NCBI GenBank assembly: GCA_029259015.1
Contig: JAPDJQ010000061.1
Coordinates: 1-39,017, forward strand
Source of the DNA: Thermoplasmatota archaeon
GTDB lineage: Archaea > Thermoplasmatota > E2 > UBA202 > JdFR-43
Reading direction: 5' to 3'
Length of the DNA stretch: 39,017 bases
The notes beneath the pieces are model-generated. The model had not been told where the DNA came from. It saw only the letters and a program-made list of their open reading frames with translations, and searched no databases. Shown in pieces: positions 18,895 through 27,435 of the stretch. Numbering within the stretch: position 1 is the first letter of the stretch; each line of letters begins with the position of its first letter. The position numbers and the translations under genes were made by a program.

Positions 18895-20090
18895 TCTGAC
18901 AACCTCCTTTTCATAAATGCATCGATCCTATTAAATGCTTCCTCCATTAATTCAACAGGAGGCAGAATAACAGCCCTGAAATGGTCTCTTCCATATACAG
19001 GGCAAAAGCCAGAGCCATGAACAAGCAATACATGTGTTTCATGGAGTACATCAAGAACAAAATCCTTATCACTCTTCCAAACACTCTTTTCAATCTTCGG
19101 AAATATATAGAAGGCTCCTTCAGGCTTAGCTGTAGATAGTCCATCTATCTCATTTATTCTTTTATAAGCAAAATCCCTCCTTTCCCTCAATTTTTTCACC
19201 ATTTCTTCTATGTGTTGTTGGCTACCTTTCAACGCAGCTACCATAGCAAGCTGACACACAGAGTTGGCGCAAAGTCTGGCTCTTGCTATTCTAAGAAATG
19301 CATCCTTTATTTCATCCAGTTCGCCATTTGGATTGTTAAATAATGCATAGCCAACCCTCCACCCCGGAACAAGATATACCTTTGAGAAACCATTAAATGT
19401 TATAATTGGTACATCTTTGGCTAAAGAAGCTGTGGCATAGTGTTTTCCATCAAAAACAATGTCATCATAAATTTCATCTGATACAACCAAAATATTATGC
19501 TCTGCTGCCACATCAATTATCTCTTTAACTACTTTAGCAGGATATAAAGCGCCAGTAGGATTATTCGGATTTATTATTACAATCGCCTTTGTCCTTTCAT
19601 TTATTTTTCTTCTTATGTCATCTATATCAGGCTGCCATCCTTCAACTTCTACAGTAGCGTATGGAACTGGCTTTGCTCCATGAAATGTGGTGATTAAATT
19701 ATAAGGGGGATAAGTTGGACCAGGAACAAGTAATTCATCCCCCTGATTTAAGCAGGCTGCCAGAAAAATCTGCAGAGCTTCTGTTACGCCTGTGGTTATA
19801 CATATATCATCGATATCATAATTCATTCCATTTCTTCTTTTTTCTCTATTGGCAATTTCCTTTCTCAATTCTTCATAGCCTTCTGATGGAGCATATCCAT
19901 TGTAACCGTCTAAAGCGGCCTTATACAAAGCTTCTTTCATATGCTTAGGAGTATCAAAATCATATGCTATTGGATCTCCTATATTGAGCTTCAAAACCTT
20001 TATGCCTTTCTTCTCAAGTTTTTTTGCATATACGACAACTTCCCTAATCGCATAGGAGATGTTTTTTGCCCTGTTGGATGCAGAAACCAT
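18891..20090 (-). CDS. Class I/II PLP aminotransferase (alanine/aspartate aminotransferase-like)
   Basis: 399 aa, fold-type I. Recognisable residues: Gly/Asp loop LNIGDPIAYDF (35-45), NPNNPTG (174-180), the PLP-ring Asp205 and Tyr208 in SDEIYDD, the Schiff-base Lys237 in FNGFSKVYLVPGWRVGY, and Arg245. The wording is closest to archaeal alanine/valine-pyruvate type enzymes that move amino groups between amino acids and pyruvate or 2-oxoglutarate; exact substrates are not decidable. A TATA element at 20111-20121 lies about 25 nt before ATG 20090 (leaderless). First gene of a two-gene operon with the FKBP isomerase, an odd pairing with no obvious functional link. Confidence 0.9.
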   Translation of the reverse strand: MVSASNRAKNISYAIREVVVYAKKLEKKGIKVLKLNIGDPIAYDFDTPKHMKEALYKAALDGYNGYAPSEGYEELRKEIANREKRRNGMNYDIDDICITTGVTEALQIFLAACLNQGDELLVPGPTYPPYNLITTFHGAKPVPYATVEVEGWQPDIDDIRRKINERTKAIVIINPNNPTGALYPAKVVKEIIDVAAEHNILVVSDEIYDDIVFDGKHYATASLAKDVPIITFNGFSKVYLVPGWRVGYALFNNPNGELDEIKDAFLRIARARLCANSVCQLAMVAALKGSQQHIEEMVKKLRERRDFAYKRINEIDGLSTAKPEGAFYIFPKIEKSVWKSDKDFVLDVLHETHVLLVHGSGFCPVYGRDHFRAVILPPVELMEEAFNRIDAFMKRRLSE

Positions 20091-20110
20091 AAAAATTGCA
20101 TTGGTTAATT

Positions 20111-20121
20111 AAATATATATT
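20111..20121 (-). promoter_or_regulatory. TATA box for aminotransferase-FKBP operon
   Basis: AAATATATATT (nearly symmetrical) is centred about 25 nt upstream of ATG 20090 on the minus strand. Confidence 0.55.
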
Positions 20122-20189
20122 TAGTGGTTTAAAACTTCTTTCTCATACTCATACCAAAAAACATAAAAGAATGAAAACAATAATCGCAC

Positions 20190-21371
20190 ATGAATAGAAA
20201 GATTTCGAAGTTGCTTGTACTTGCATTGGCAACATCTATGCTTTTTGTACTCCCTTCCAAAGGAAACGATGTTTCGGATGGTTTTCCAGTTGCAGATTTT
20301 ACTTTTGAGGTGGATGGCTATAATGTTACGTTTAATGCAAGCATGAGTTATGATTCAGATGGTTTTATAGTAAATTACACATGGGATTTTGGAGATGGAA
20401 GTATAGGATATGGAGAAGTAACAGAGCATGAATATGCTGAAGAGGGAATATATGAAGTATGGCTTACAGTTACTGATAACGAGAGTAAAACAAATTCAAC
20501 TTTTAAAGCAGTGTGCATCGATCTAACCCCTCCTTCAACAGAATATCAGCTTTTGCCGCCGTCGCCAACTGGCAAAAATGGATGGTATGTGAGCAAGGTA
20601 AAAATAGAATTGATTGCATATGATGAATTGTCAGGGGTGAAGCATACCTATTATAGTATAAATGATGATGAATGGACGGAATATACAGGAGCAATTTATC
20701 TGGAGGAAGATGGTAACTATACAATAAAATACTATTCCATCGATAACTATTTAAATCAGGAGGAGGAAAAATCATTTGGAATAAAACTTGATATGGAGAG
20801 GCCATATACTATATGCAATATTTCTCAAAGTTCATATGATGGCTGGTATGATGATATTTTACTTGTCTCCCTTGAAGCATATGATAATTTATCCGGAGTA
20901 GAAAATCTTTATTACAGGATAGATGGAGGAAGCTATGAAAAATATGTGGAAAATTTAACAGTATATGAAGGCAGGCATGTGCTCGAATATTTTGCAATGG
21001 ATAAAGCTGGAAATGCGGAAAGGCTGAATAGAAGAGAAATTAATATTGATATGACCCCTCCTGAGGTAACATTATCTCCTCATAAGGGATTTTATATATT
21101 TGGAAGGAAAATTATTTCCTCTGACATTACGCTCATAATAGGAAATATCACTATAGTGGCAGAGTGCAGCGATAATCTGGCGGGAATAAAGGAAGTGGAA
21201 TTTTATATTGATGGCGTTTATAAAGCGAATTCATCTTCTCCGCCGTATGAATGGTTGTGGGATGAATTTTCTTTGGGCAGCCATGAAATAAAAGTGATTG
21301 TATACGATAAAGCTGGAAATAAAGCTATTAAAACTGAAGATGTGGTTGCCATAAATCCAAAATGGATTTGA
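20190..21371 (+). CDS. Secreted PKD / Ig-like repeat surface protein
   Basis: 393 aa. Signal peptide: KISKLLVLALATSMLFVLPS. Then a PKD domain (about 33-110) with the diagnostic YTWDFGDGS and YEVWLTVTDNES; two Ig-like repeats of the 'DxLSGV-YYxxD-Y--GAI' type (about 115-200 and 205-285: LSGVKHTYYSINDDEW and LSGVENLYYRIDGG, each ending near a proline-rich TPP or RPY); and a C-terminal Ig-like domain (about 290-390) that recurs in the propeller protein at 27953. No enzymatic motif or C-terminal anchor is seen. It is likely a cell-surface or secreted binding protein. A weak TATA-like CATAAAAGA about 26 nt upstream supports the start. It overlaps the next gene by 10 nt. Confidence 0.8.
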   Translation: MNRKISKLLVLALATSMLFVLPSKGNDVSDGFPVADFTFEVDGYNVTFNASMSYDSDGFIVNYTWDFGDGSIGYGEVTEHEYAEEGIYEVWLTVTDNESKTNSTFKAVCIDLTPPSTEYQLLPPSPTGKNGWYVSKVKIELIAYDELSGVKHTYYSINDDEWTEYTGAIYLEEDGNYTIKYYSIDNYLNQEEEKSFGIKLDMERPYTICNISQSSYDGWYDDILLVSLEAYDNLSGVENLYYRIDGGSYEKYVENLTVYEGRHVLEYFAMDKAGNAERLNRREINIDMTPPEVTLSPHKGFYIFGRKIISSDITLIIGNITIVAECSDNLAGIKEVEFYIDGVYKANSSSPPYEWLWDEFSLGSHEIKVIVYDKAGNKAIKTEDVVAINPKWI

Positions 21372-21949
21372 AGGAATTTGTCAAAAAATTTGGGAGAAAA
21401 TATAGTGAGATACTTGGTATAAATGCTAGAGAAGAGCCATTTAAATGGTTTCTCGCTTCTCTTTTATTTGGAGCACCTATTAGAGAAGAAATTGCAATGA
21501 AAACTTATAAGATATTGGAAAAATATGGCTATACCTCACCAGAAAAAATAATGGATGCAGGATGGGATGAAATTGTTAAATGTTTAGATGCAGGAGGATA
21601 TACAAGGTATGATTTTAAAACAGCAGATAAAATAATTGAAGTTTGCAAAAATTTGTTGAAAGGGAGAAAAATGGAAGATATTTTAAAAAATGGAGATCCT
21701 AGGGAAAGATTAAAAAATTTGGCAAAAGGAATTGGAGATACCACAGTGAATATTTTTTTAAGAGAACTTGGAATGCCCCATGAGCCATCAAAATATGCAA
21801 TTGTTGCAGCCAAAAAACACAACTTATGGAATAAAAAACTAAAGAAAATCGAAGAAATTGATGAAATAAATCTTGAGATTGCTTTAATGAAACTTGGAAG
21901 AGATTACTGCAGAAAAGGTAAATGTAAGGAATGTCCTTTTCCCTGCTAA
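21362..21949 (+). CDS. HhH-GPD/endonuclease III-like protein, catalytic residues not conserved
   Basis: 195 aa, all-helical. A helix-hairpin-helix-like element LAKGIGDTTVNIFLRELG (120-137) and a C-terminal cysteine cluster (Cys183, 188, 191, 195: C-x4-C-x2-C-x3-C) resemble the EndoIII fold. Two key residues appear absent: the lysine expected just after the hairpin (GVGRKTA in EndoIII) is Thr in GDTTV, and the VDTHV aspartate is replaced by SKYAIV. The cysteine spacing is also tighter than the EndoIII C-x6-C-x2-C-x5-C. It may be a DNA-binding relative or a separate glycosylase-like family. The ATG lies inside the end of the surface-protein gene (10-nt overlap); the end overlaps the DUF362 remnant by four bases. 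Confidence 0.6.
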   Translation: MDLKEFVKKFGRKYSEILGINAREEPFKWFLASLLFGAPIREEIAMKTYKILEKYGYTSPEKIMDAGWDEIVKCLDAGGYTRYDFKTADKIIEVCKNLLKGRKMEDILKNGDPRERLKNLAKGIGDTTVNIFLRELGMPHEPSKYAIVAAKKHNLWNKKLKKIEEIDEINLEIALMKLGRDYCRKGKCKECPFPC

Positions 21950-22989
21950 ATTTCGATTAATTCATATTTCCTACTTCCTAATCCCAATTTTTCTCCTTCA
22001 TTTATCTGTACAGTTCCATCTATTCCATGCAATTCATAAAATATGTCTTTTCCAGCTTCTTTGCAAACTAAGTCATATGAGGCTTGATCTATTGCTACAG
22101 CATCTGAAGATGCTAGGATACCGATATCATTTATTAATGGCTTATCTGCAAATGAACAACAATCACATCTTGGGGTTATATCGAGCAGAAAATTAATAAA
22201 TGAGGCTTTTCCATTGAATTTTTTCATTGCTGCCTTTGCCGCAATTGCCACTCTTTTCTGAAATTCTCTTGCAATATCATTTGTTAAATAGAAGCAACCC
22301 TTCTCACATAGCACGGTGCATGCTCCGCATCCCTTGCATTTTTCATAATCAATTTTTATCTTTCCATTTTCTTCGTAAATGGCATCTGCTGGACAGAAAG
22401 TTAAGCATTTTCTGCAAAATATACATTTGCTCTCATCATACAACGGCTTGCTCTTCTCATGCTGCCATGTCTTGCCAGCTTTGCTGCAACATCCCATGCC
22501 CAGATTTTTTATTGCCCCTCCAAACCCTGCCATTCCGTGCCCCTTGAAATGGCTAAGCGTTACTAAATAATCTGCTTCTGCTATTGCTTTTGCAACTGCA
22601 ATTTTATAGCCATCTACGCCAATAATTTCCTCGTCTTTACCAAGCAGTCAATCTGCTATTATAATCGGGAAACCCACAGAAGAAATGCTGAAGCCATTGA
22701 TGGCGGCAGCCATTAAATAATCTATTGCATTTCCTCTGTGCCCGCCATATAGCGTTGTTGTATCAGTTATAAACGGCTTTCCACCCTGTTCTTTTACAAA
22801 ATCAACCACTCTCCTTACAAAAATTGGGCGAATATAGCCGATGTTGCCTAATTCCCCCATATGTAACTTAATTGCAACAATATCTCCCTTCTCAATCGTG
22901 CTTATTTTTTCCATAAGTTTTTTTATTGACAGATGTAAAGCATCTTTTGCAAATGGCGTAGAAGATGATTTAAAATAAACTTGTGCCAT
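21946..22989 (-). pseudogene. DUF362 ferredoxin-domain protein interrupted by one in-frame TGA
   Basis: One frame runs from ATG 22989 to 21946 (347 codons), interrupted only by a TGA at 22648-22650. The part before the stop carries the DUF362 N-terminus (VAIKLHMGELGNIGYIRP, ITDTTTLYGGHRGNA, GFPIIIAD). The part after continues in the same frame with LLGKDEEIIGVDGYK, LVTLSHFKGHGMAGFGGAIK and two [4Fe-4S] motifs (CIFCRKCLTFCPADA, CKGCGACTVLCEKGC). The stop sits where the family has a Gly in IIADGL, so GGA to TGA by one base change. A TATA box (23009-23018) lies at leaderless distance. DUF362 proteins are presumed iron-sulfur proteins of unknown role. It could be a recent loss, a sequencing error or recoding; see findings. 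Confidence 0.8.
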
Positions 22990-23008
22990 GCTTGGTAATT
23001 AAGTTTTG

Positions 23009-23018
23009 ATTTATATTC
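23009..23018 (-). promoter_or_regulatory. TATA box for DUF362 gene
   Basis: Minus-strand GAATATAAAT, centred about 24 nt before ATG 22989. The promoter is intact although the gene carries an internal stop. Confidence 0.5.
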
Positions 23019-24305
23019 CTATCCAAAACATGTCTTATAAACAATTCTAGAGGTTATGAGATGGTACGATATAGATGCTCTTGTCACCAAATCAAATTTT
23101 TTACCTAAGATTTTTTTAGCTATATTTGAAAAGGAGAAGAAATTTTTTATCAGTTTATTTATCCCATCATATATTTCATCGTGTGTGAGTTTTTTGGGTT
23201 TATGTACAACATGATATAAATCGTATTTGCTCCAATCCTTTGTTAAAATTCTGTTTTCTTTGTCCAGCCGATTGAAAAGTGGGGTGCCTGGAAATGGAGT
23301 AAGAATATTTATGCCAATTGAGTCTATATTCCATTTGTAAAGCATATCTAAAGTTGCATCAAATACATCTTTAGTATCATTATCAAAACCAAAAACAAAA
23401 GAACCAATGAGTGCCATTCCATAATCATTCACTTTCCTTATTACCCTTGCATATTCTTCCACCCTATTCGATTTCTTTCCTATGTCCTTTATTGTATTTT
23501 GTGATATTGTTTCAAATCCCACCGCCCACGCCACACATCCTGCCTCATATGCTAACTTTAGCAATTCATCATCCTTAGCAAGGATATTTGTGTTTCCAAA
23601 ACATGCAAATTTCTTGTCCAAAGCTCTTAATCTTCTGAAAAGTTCTTTTGTATAGTTTACATCCAGTGTTAAAGAAGAATCGTAAAATACAAATCCTTTG
23701 CATTTCAGAGATTCTATCTCTTTTATAACTCTTTCAATTGGTTTCTTCCTGAATTTGCAGCCAATCAAGGAATTTGAAATGGCACAAAAATTACATTTGT
23801 ATATACAACCTCTTGTTGCTTCTACACCTTAAACAAGAGAAAAATTGTTATTCTTTACAGGAGAAATTATGAGCTTCCCATCTACAGGCTCGCTTTTGTA
23901 AAATGCTTTTAGCTTATTATTTTCAGCATCTTTTAAAACTCGCTGCCACACCCCTTCAGCTTCTCCTATGATAACAGAATCAGCATGCTGTTTTGCTTCC
24001 ACTGGCAAAGCAGTTGGATGATAGCCACCAAGAACAACCTTTATTCCTCTCTGCCTAAATTCATCTGCGATTTCATATGCACGAGGAGCAATACATGTAA
24101 ATGCAGAAATGGCAACCAAATCATAGTTTCCATCATATTTTATTTTTTCATAATTCTCATCTACAATAGTAACCTCATGCTTATCATCTGTTAGTGCTGC
24201 TATCTGTTGCAATGTTAGCGAAGACCACATTGTAAGTTTCATTAACAGTCTTTCATACAAACTCGCCCTCGACTTTATAGAGGGCATTACGAGCAATATT
24301 TTCAT
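23019..24305 (-). pseudogene. B12-binding-domain radical SAM protein interrupted by one in-frame TAA
   Basis: A single frame from ATG 24305 to 23019 (429 codons) is broken by a TAA at 23829-23831. Before the stop lies the Rossmann-like cobalamin-binding-type domain (LVAISAFT, IKVVLGGYHPTALPVEA). Immediately after it, GVEATRGCIYKCNFCAIS gives the CxxxCxxC cluster, and the rest of the radical SAM domain follows (FVFGFDNDT, INILTPFPGTPLF). The intact paralogue at 24253-25596 has GAIQASRGCPYRCEFC at the same point, so the stop falls in the domain linker. No start codon is found between the stop and the cluster cysteines, so re-initiation would yield an enzyme without its cluster. The 5' end overlaps the paralogue by 53 nt. 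Confidence 0.8.
23955..24080. repeat. Near-identical 126-bp tract, copy 1
   Basis: Matches 25255-25380 at 124 of 126 positions (differences at 23972 and 24078) by direct reading. It covers the RAYEIADEFRQRGIKVVLGG to IGEAE part of the B12-binding-like domain in the interrupted paralogue. The flanks are clearly more diverged. Confidence 0.9.
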
Positions 24306-25596
24306 ATCTCATCCTGCCTCCCTCAAAATCAAAATCTGTAAATTTTCTGATGGCAAAGTTAGCTAAAAAAGAGAATATTTTGCTTCTGAAACTCTTTGCA
24401 GATAACATCCTCTTGATAATTCTATCTATAGAAAAGAATTTTCTCGATAATTTTCTAACTTCTCTTTCCAGTTCTTCCGGGGTCATGTGTTTTGGAAGGA
24501 AAACAGCATGGTTCAAATCGTATTTTCGCCAATCAAACGAAATTATCCTATTTTGCCTTCTAAGTTTTTCAAAGATGGGCGTCTTGGGAAATGGTGTCAA
24601 AATATTGAATTCAGCCACCTTTAGTCCCCACTCTTCCAATTTCTGAAAAGTGGCATCAAATGTTGCTGGCGTATCGTTATCAAAACCAAAGATGAAAGAT
24701 GCCCATACTTCCATTCCTTCATCTTCTATTATTTCAAGCATATTCGGCACTCTATCTATTTTGTTTCCCCCCTTTCCAATTTCTTTTTCTATTACCCTCT
24801 GCGACACACTTTCCACTCCAACCATCCATGCTATACATCCTGCGCGGCTGGCTAACCTCAAAAATTCTTTATCTCTAGAAAGAATAGCCATATTCCCAAA
24901 TGCAACCCATCTTTTCCTCAACTTCCTTTTAATCATTTCCTTGAACAACTTCTTACTATATCTTGGATCTATTGTAAGAGAAGCATCGTGAAACCAGAAG
25001 ATTTTATTTGGCATTGCCTCTATTTCATCCACTACTTCTTTTACTGGTCTTTTCCTATGGACATTATCTCCAAACCCAGTAAGCTGGCAGAATTCGCATC
25101 TATATGGGCAGCCTCTACTTGCTTGAATTGCTCCTATAAAACCGTTGCATATTTTTCTTGCAGAAGGAATTTTTTCTGGCCTCACTTTTCTGCTTCTATA
25201 AAACGGTTTTAGCTTCCCTTTCTCCAAATCATCCAAAAGCTTGGGCCAGCTTATTTCAGCTTCTCCTATGACAACAGAATCAGCATGCTGTTTTGCTTCC
25301 ACTGGCAAAGCAGTTGGATGATAGCCACCAAGAACAACCTTTATTCCTCTCTGCCTAAATTCATCTGCGATTTCATAAGCTCTATAGACATCTTTTGTGA
25401 ATGCTGAAATAGCAACCAAATCACAATCCTCATCGAAATCAACCTTTTCATACCATTCATTCACTATCTTTATTTCATGTTTCTTTGGAGTGCATGCTGC
25501 AAGCTGGGGAAGAGCTAGCGAGGGGATGAAGAATTTTGGCAGTATTTTGCCATATTTTCCGGCATCTCTATCGGCCTGAACCAACAATATTTTCAT
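24253..25596 (-). CDS. B12-binding-domain radical SAM protein (intact paralogue)
   Basis: 447 aa. N-terminal Rossmann-like domain (about 1-120), usually annotated as B12-binding although no DxHxxG cobalamin motif is evident. The radical SAM domain has Cys163, Cys167 and Cys170 (ASRGCPYRCEFC), with FIFGFDNDTP and NILTPFPKTPIF further on and a C-terminal helical extension. The HPT/GEAE layout resembles the broad BchE/MiaB-like group acting on lipids, tetrapyrroles or hopanoids; the substrate is unknown. The start ATG 25596 has a GTGAT ribosome site about 4 nt upstream. It is the first gene of a run into the interrupted copy. The promoter region contains two palindromes (25607-25634) that probably control it. 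Confidence 0.85.
   Translation of the reverse strand: MKILLVQADRDAGKYGKILPKFFIPSLALPQLAACTPKKHEIKIVNEWYEKVDFDEDCDLVAISAFTKDVYRAYEIADEFRQRGIKVVLGGYHPTALPVEAKQHADSVVIGEAEISWPKLLDDLEKGKLKPFYRSRKVRPEKIPSARKICNGFIGAIQASRGCPYRCEFCQLTGFGDNVHRKRPVKEVVDEIEAMPNKIFWFHDASLTIDPRYSKKLFKEMIKRKLRKRWVAFGNMAILSRDKEFLRLASRAGCIAWMVGVESVSQRVIEKEIGKGGNKIDRVPNMLEIIEDEGMEVWASFIFGFDNDTPATFDATFQKLEEWGLKVAEFNILTPFPKTPIFEKLRRQNRIISFDWRKYDLNHAVFLPKHMTPEELEREVRKLSRKFFSIDRIIKRMLSAKSFRSKIFSFLANFAIRKFTDFDFEGGRMRYENIARNALYKVEGEFV
25255..25380. repeat. Near-identical 126-bp tract, copy 2
   Basis: Partner of 23955-24080, exactly 1300 bp away, same orientation, 124/126 identical. It lies in the intact radical SAM gene. Confidence 0.9.
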
Positions 25597-25606
25597 ACTA
25601 TCACTT

Positions 25607-25634
25607 TTTGAACGTTCAAATTATGAACGTTAAT
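25607..25634. promoter_or_regulatory. Tandem palindromic operator candidate (AACGTT cores)
   Basis: TTTGAACGTTCAAA (25607-25620) is a perfect 14-nt palindrome. ATGAACGTTAAT (25623-25634) repeats the GAACGTT core as an imperfect palindrome, with centres 15 bp apart. They sit between the radical SAM gene (minus) and the secreted BPL_N-like gene (plus), overlapping the predicted transcription start of the minus gene, so a repressor is the simplest reading. Confidence 0.5.
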
Positions 25635-25646
25635 AAATTGATTGTA

Positions 25647-25658
25647 AATTTATAAATT
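25647..25658. promoter_or_regulatory. Symmetrical TATA element, divergent promoter
   Basis: AATTTATAAATT is self-complementary and could drive both directions. It would place the minus-strand start near 25628, inside the second palindrome, and the plus-strand start near 25678, giving a leader of about 20 nt. Confidence 0.45.
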
Positions 25659-25696
25659 TTTCTAAAAGCATTTAATCAGAAGGAAAATATTGAAAC

Positions 25697-26794
25697 ATGC
25701 AAAGAATGGCTTTATTGCTCCTGCTGTCTTTTATCCTGAGTAATTTTTCATTAGCAGATGGTCATATTGTAATAAAGGTGGCAATCCTTGATTCAGCCAT
25801 TCCCGGAATGGCGTCTCCAGAGGAAATGATGAAAATATTGGATGGATATGTATGGGAAGGTGATAATAAAACATATGAATTCCGAGCAGAATGGATTACA
25901 GATTTTGAAATATCAACTGGAAAATTGAATGAATTTGATGTTTTAATTATTCCTGGAATTGCAAAAGGGTATACGCATTTTTTGGGTGAAAGCTCCCTCT
26001 CAAAATGGAAAAATGAAATAAAAAAGTTTATTTACAGTGGCGGAGGTTATTTTGGCACATGCGGTGGCGCTAATATGGCAGCGATGGGCTTGCTCTCGCC
26101 AGAAGAAAGAGGATGGAAGCAATGGACAGCATGGGAATGGTTTATGAATAAAGCGGCGCTGAAGATAGCCCCTGTAAAAGCATATCAGGATATGGCCGAT
26201 CCTATTGCATGCAGCATCATATGGAAAAATCCTTTCCGCCTTGGACAATCTGCCTACATATGGTATAACTTCTCAGCAGACGGAGCAGGAGTGTGCCAGA
26301 ATTGCAGGGTGAACAGACAGCACCCAGTATTCAATGAATATGAAAAGGAAGAAAGGCTAATAAGATGGACTGGCGGCCCTGCTTTGATTCCTGTAGGCAA
26401 TGTCAGCATTCTGGTTTGGTATCCCGATGAAAATGTTTCTGGCGTGAAAGGCAATGAGAGTACGAGTATACATGCATGGAAGTTTAAATTTGATTTGGCG
26501 AACATGGACTTCTGGGATATGGAAGAAGAACTTATAGAAACGCATCTTGCTTCAAAGCCTGCTGCGATAGCATGCAGCTATGGCAAAGGACGGGTAATAA
26601 TATTTGGAAATCATCCTGAATATTCTGTATGGAAAGATGGGAGAATTTATGAAATAGAGGGCAAAAATTTTAGATTTCTCGGTCTTTTTCACTGGAGAGA
26701 CAGGCAAATGTTGCCTCCATCATACAACTGGTGGATTGTGAGGAGGAGTGTGGCATGGGTTGCTGGCATGGATGAATTACCACCAATAGAATGA
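25697..26794 (+). CDS. Secreted class-I glutamine amidotransferase-like (BPL_N-type) protein
   Basis: 365 aa with signal peptide (MALLLLLSFILSNFSLADG). The Rossmann-like GATase-1 fold is suggested by FDVLIIPGIAKGY (about 80-92) and the nucleophile elbow YFGTCGGANMAAMG with Cys122. That resembles the BPL_N domain (IPGG...GGxYLGxCAGA) found in unknown-function secreted proteins. A later GRVIIFGNHPEYS segment supplies a candidate His, as in that family. It would act outside the cytoplasm; the substrate is unknown. It is divergent from the radical SAM gene across the palindromic operator candidate. Apparently monocistronic, with a 98-nt gap before the next gene. Confidence 0.75.
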   Translation: MQRMALLLLLSFILSNFSLADGHIVIKVAILDSAIPGMASPEEMMKILDGYVWEGDNKTYEFRAEWITDFEISTGKLNEFDVLIIPGIAKGYTHFLGESSLSKWKNEIKKFIYSGGGYFGTCGGANMAAMGLLSPEERGWKQWTAWEWFMNKAALKIAPVKAYQDMADPIACSIIWKNPFRLGQSAYIWYNFSADGAGVCQNCRVNRQHPVFNEYEKEERLIRWTGGPALIPVGNVSILVWYPDENVSGVKGNESTSIHAWKFKFDLANMDFWDMEEELIETHLASKPAAIACSYGKGRVIIFGNHPEYSVWKDGRIYEIEGKNFRFLGLFHWRDRQMLPPSYNWWIVRRSVAWVAGMDELPPIE

Positions 26795-26860
26795 ATATGG
26801 CAGGAGAAGCATTTTTCTCATTCATTGAAGAAAAAAATGGAATTGATTCAGGAAATAAAT

Positions 26861-26872
26861 AAATTTATTAAA
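26861..26872 (+). promoter_or_regulatory. TATA element for the winged-helix gene
   Basis: AAATTTATTAAA is centred about 26 nt before ATG 26893; leaderless transcript predicted. Confidence 0.45.
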
Positions 26873-26892
26873 TGAAATTTGTTGCTTAAATA

Positions 26893-27435
26893 ATGGAAGC
26901 AGACAAAAAACAGGATGTTGTATACAAAATTTTTAGACTGCTTAGGGAGAACGCAATAAAAATCTTAATGGCTATAAGAGAAAATGAGAAGATAAGATGG
27001 AAAGATTTGCAAGATATAACAGAATTGCCTACTGCAACTTTTAACAGGGCACTGGCAGCCCTGCAAGAAATACATTTTATAAAAAAAGATGGAAACTTTT
27101 ACATGCTGACATGGACTGGAAAACTGGTGGCAGATGGATTACTTCTGCTTGGATGGCGCATGACGGAGGAAATGGAAGAAATAGAGGATATTGTTGCCGA
27201 AAAACTGCTGGCCAAAGATATAGTCATGGCAATAATTTTTCTGCTGTTTGTTAGTCTGAAGAAGAGAGGCAAGCTCAATATCAGTGAATTTGAGAAGGAA
27301 TTGCAGAAGGAAATGAGTATTGTTAAGGAAATTTTCCAGGATTATGAAAAGGAGGGCTACATAGAAATAAAGGATGGATGGATTTTTGCTAAGGATAAAA
27401 TAAACGAGGTGGATCTGAGCAAGATATTTTCATGA
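26893..27435 (+). CDS. Winged-helix transcriptional regulator, 180 aa
   Basis: The N-terminal helix-turn-helix region (about 14-80) reads ILMAIRENEKIRWKDLQ, TATFNRALAALQEIHFI and a wing KKDGNFYMLTWTGKLVADG, typical of archaeal wHTH proteins. The second half has a short hydrophobic stretch (IVMAIIFLLFVSL, about 110-122) and a second wHTH-like element (NISEFEKELQKEMSIVKEIF, then EGYIEIKDGWIF). The hydrophobic stretch is too short and embedded to be called a membrane helix. The target is unknown. It is coupled to the DUF123 gene by an ATGA overlap (27432-27435). Confidence 0.75.
   Translation: MEADKKQDVVYKIFRLLRENAIKILMAIRENEKIRWKDLQDITELPTATFNRALAALQEIHFIKKDGNFYMLTWTGKLVADGLLLLGWRMTEEMEEIEDIVAEKLLAKDIVMAIIFLLFVSLKKRGKLNISEFEKELQKEMSIVKEIFQDYEKEGYIEIKDGWIFAKDKINEVDLSKIFS

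Noticed and set aside
21946-24305. Genome-wide stop-codon recoding to explain both interrupted genes
   Set aside because: The two stops differ (TGA and TAA), and both codons end many intact genes in this window, so local mutation or error is simpler.
23019-25596. A RiPP cluster with TldD/E and radical SAM genes
   Set aside because: TldD/E lie 11 kb away in a separate operon, and no precursor-like small gene is visible next to either set.
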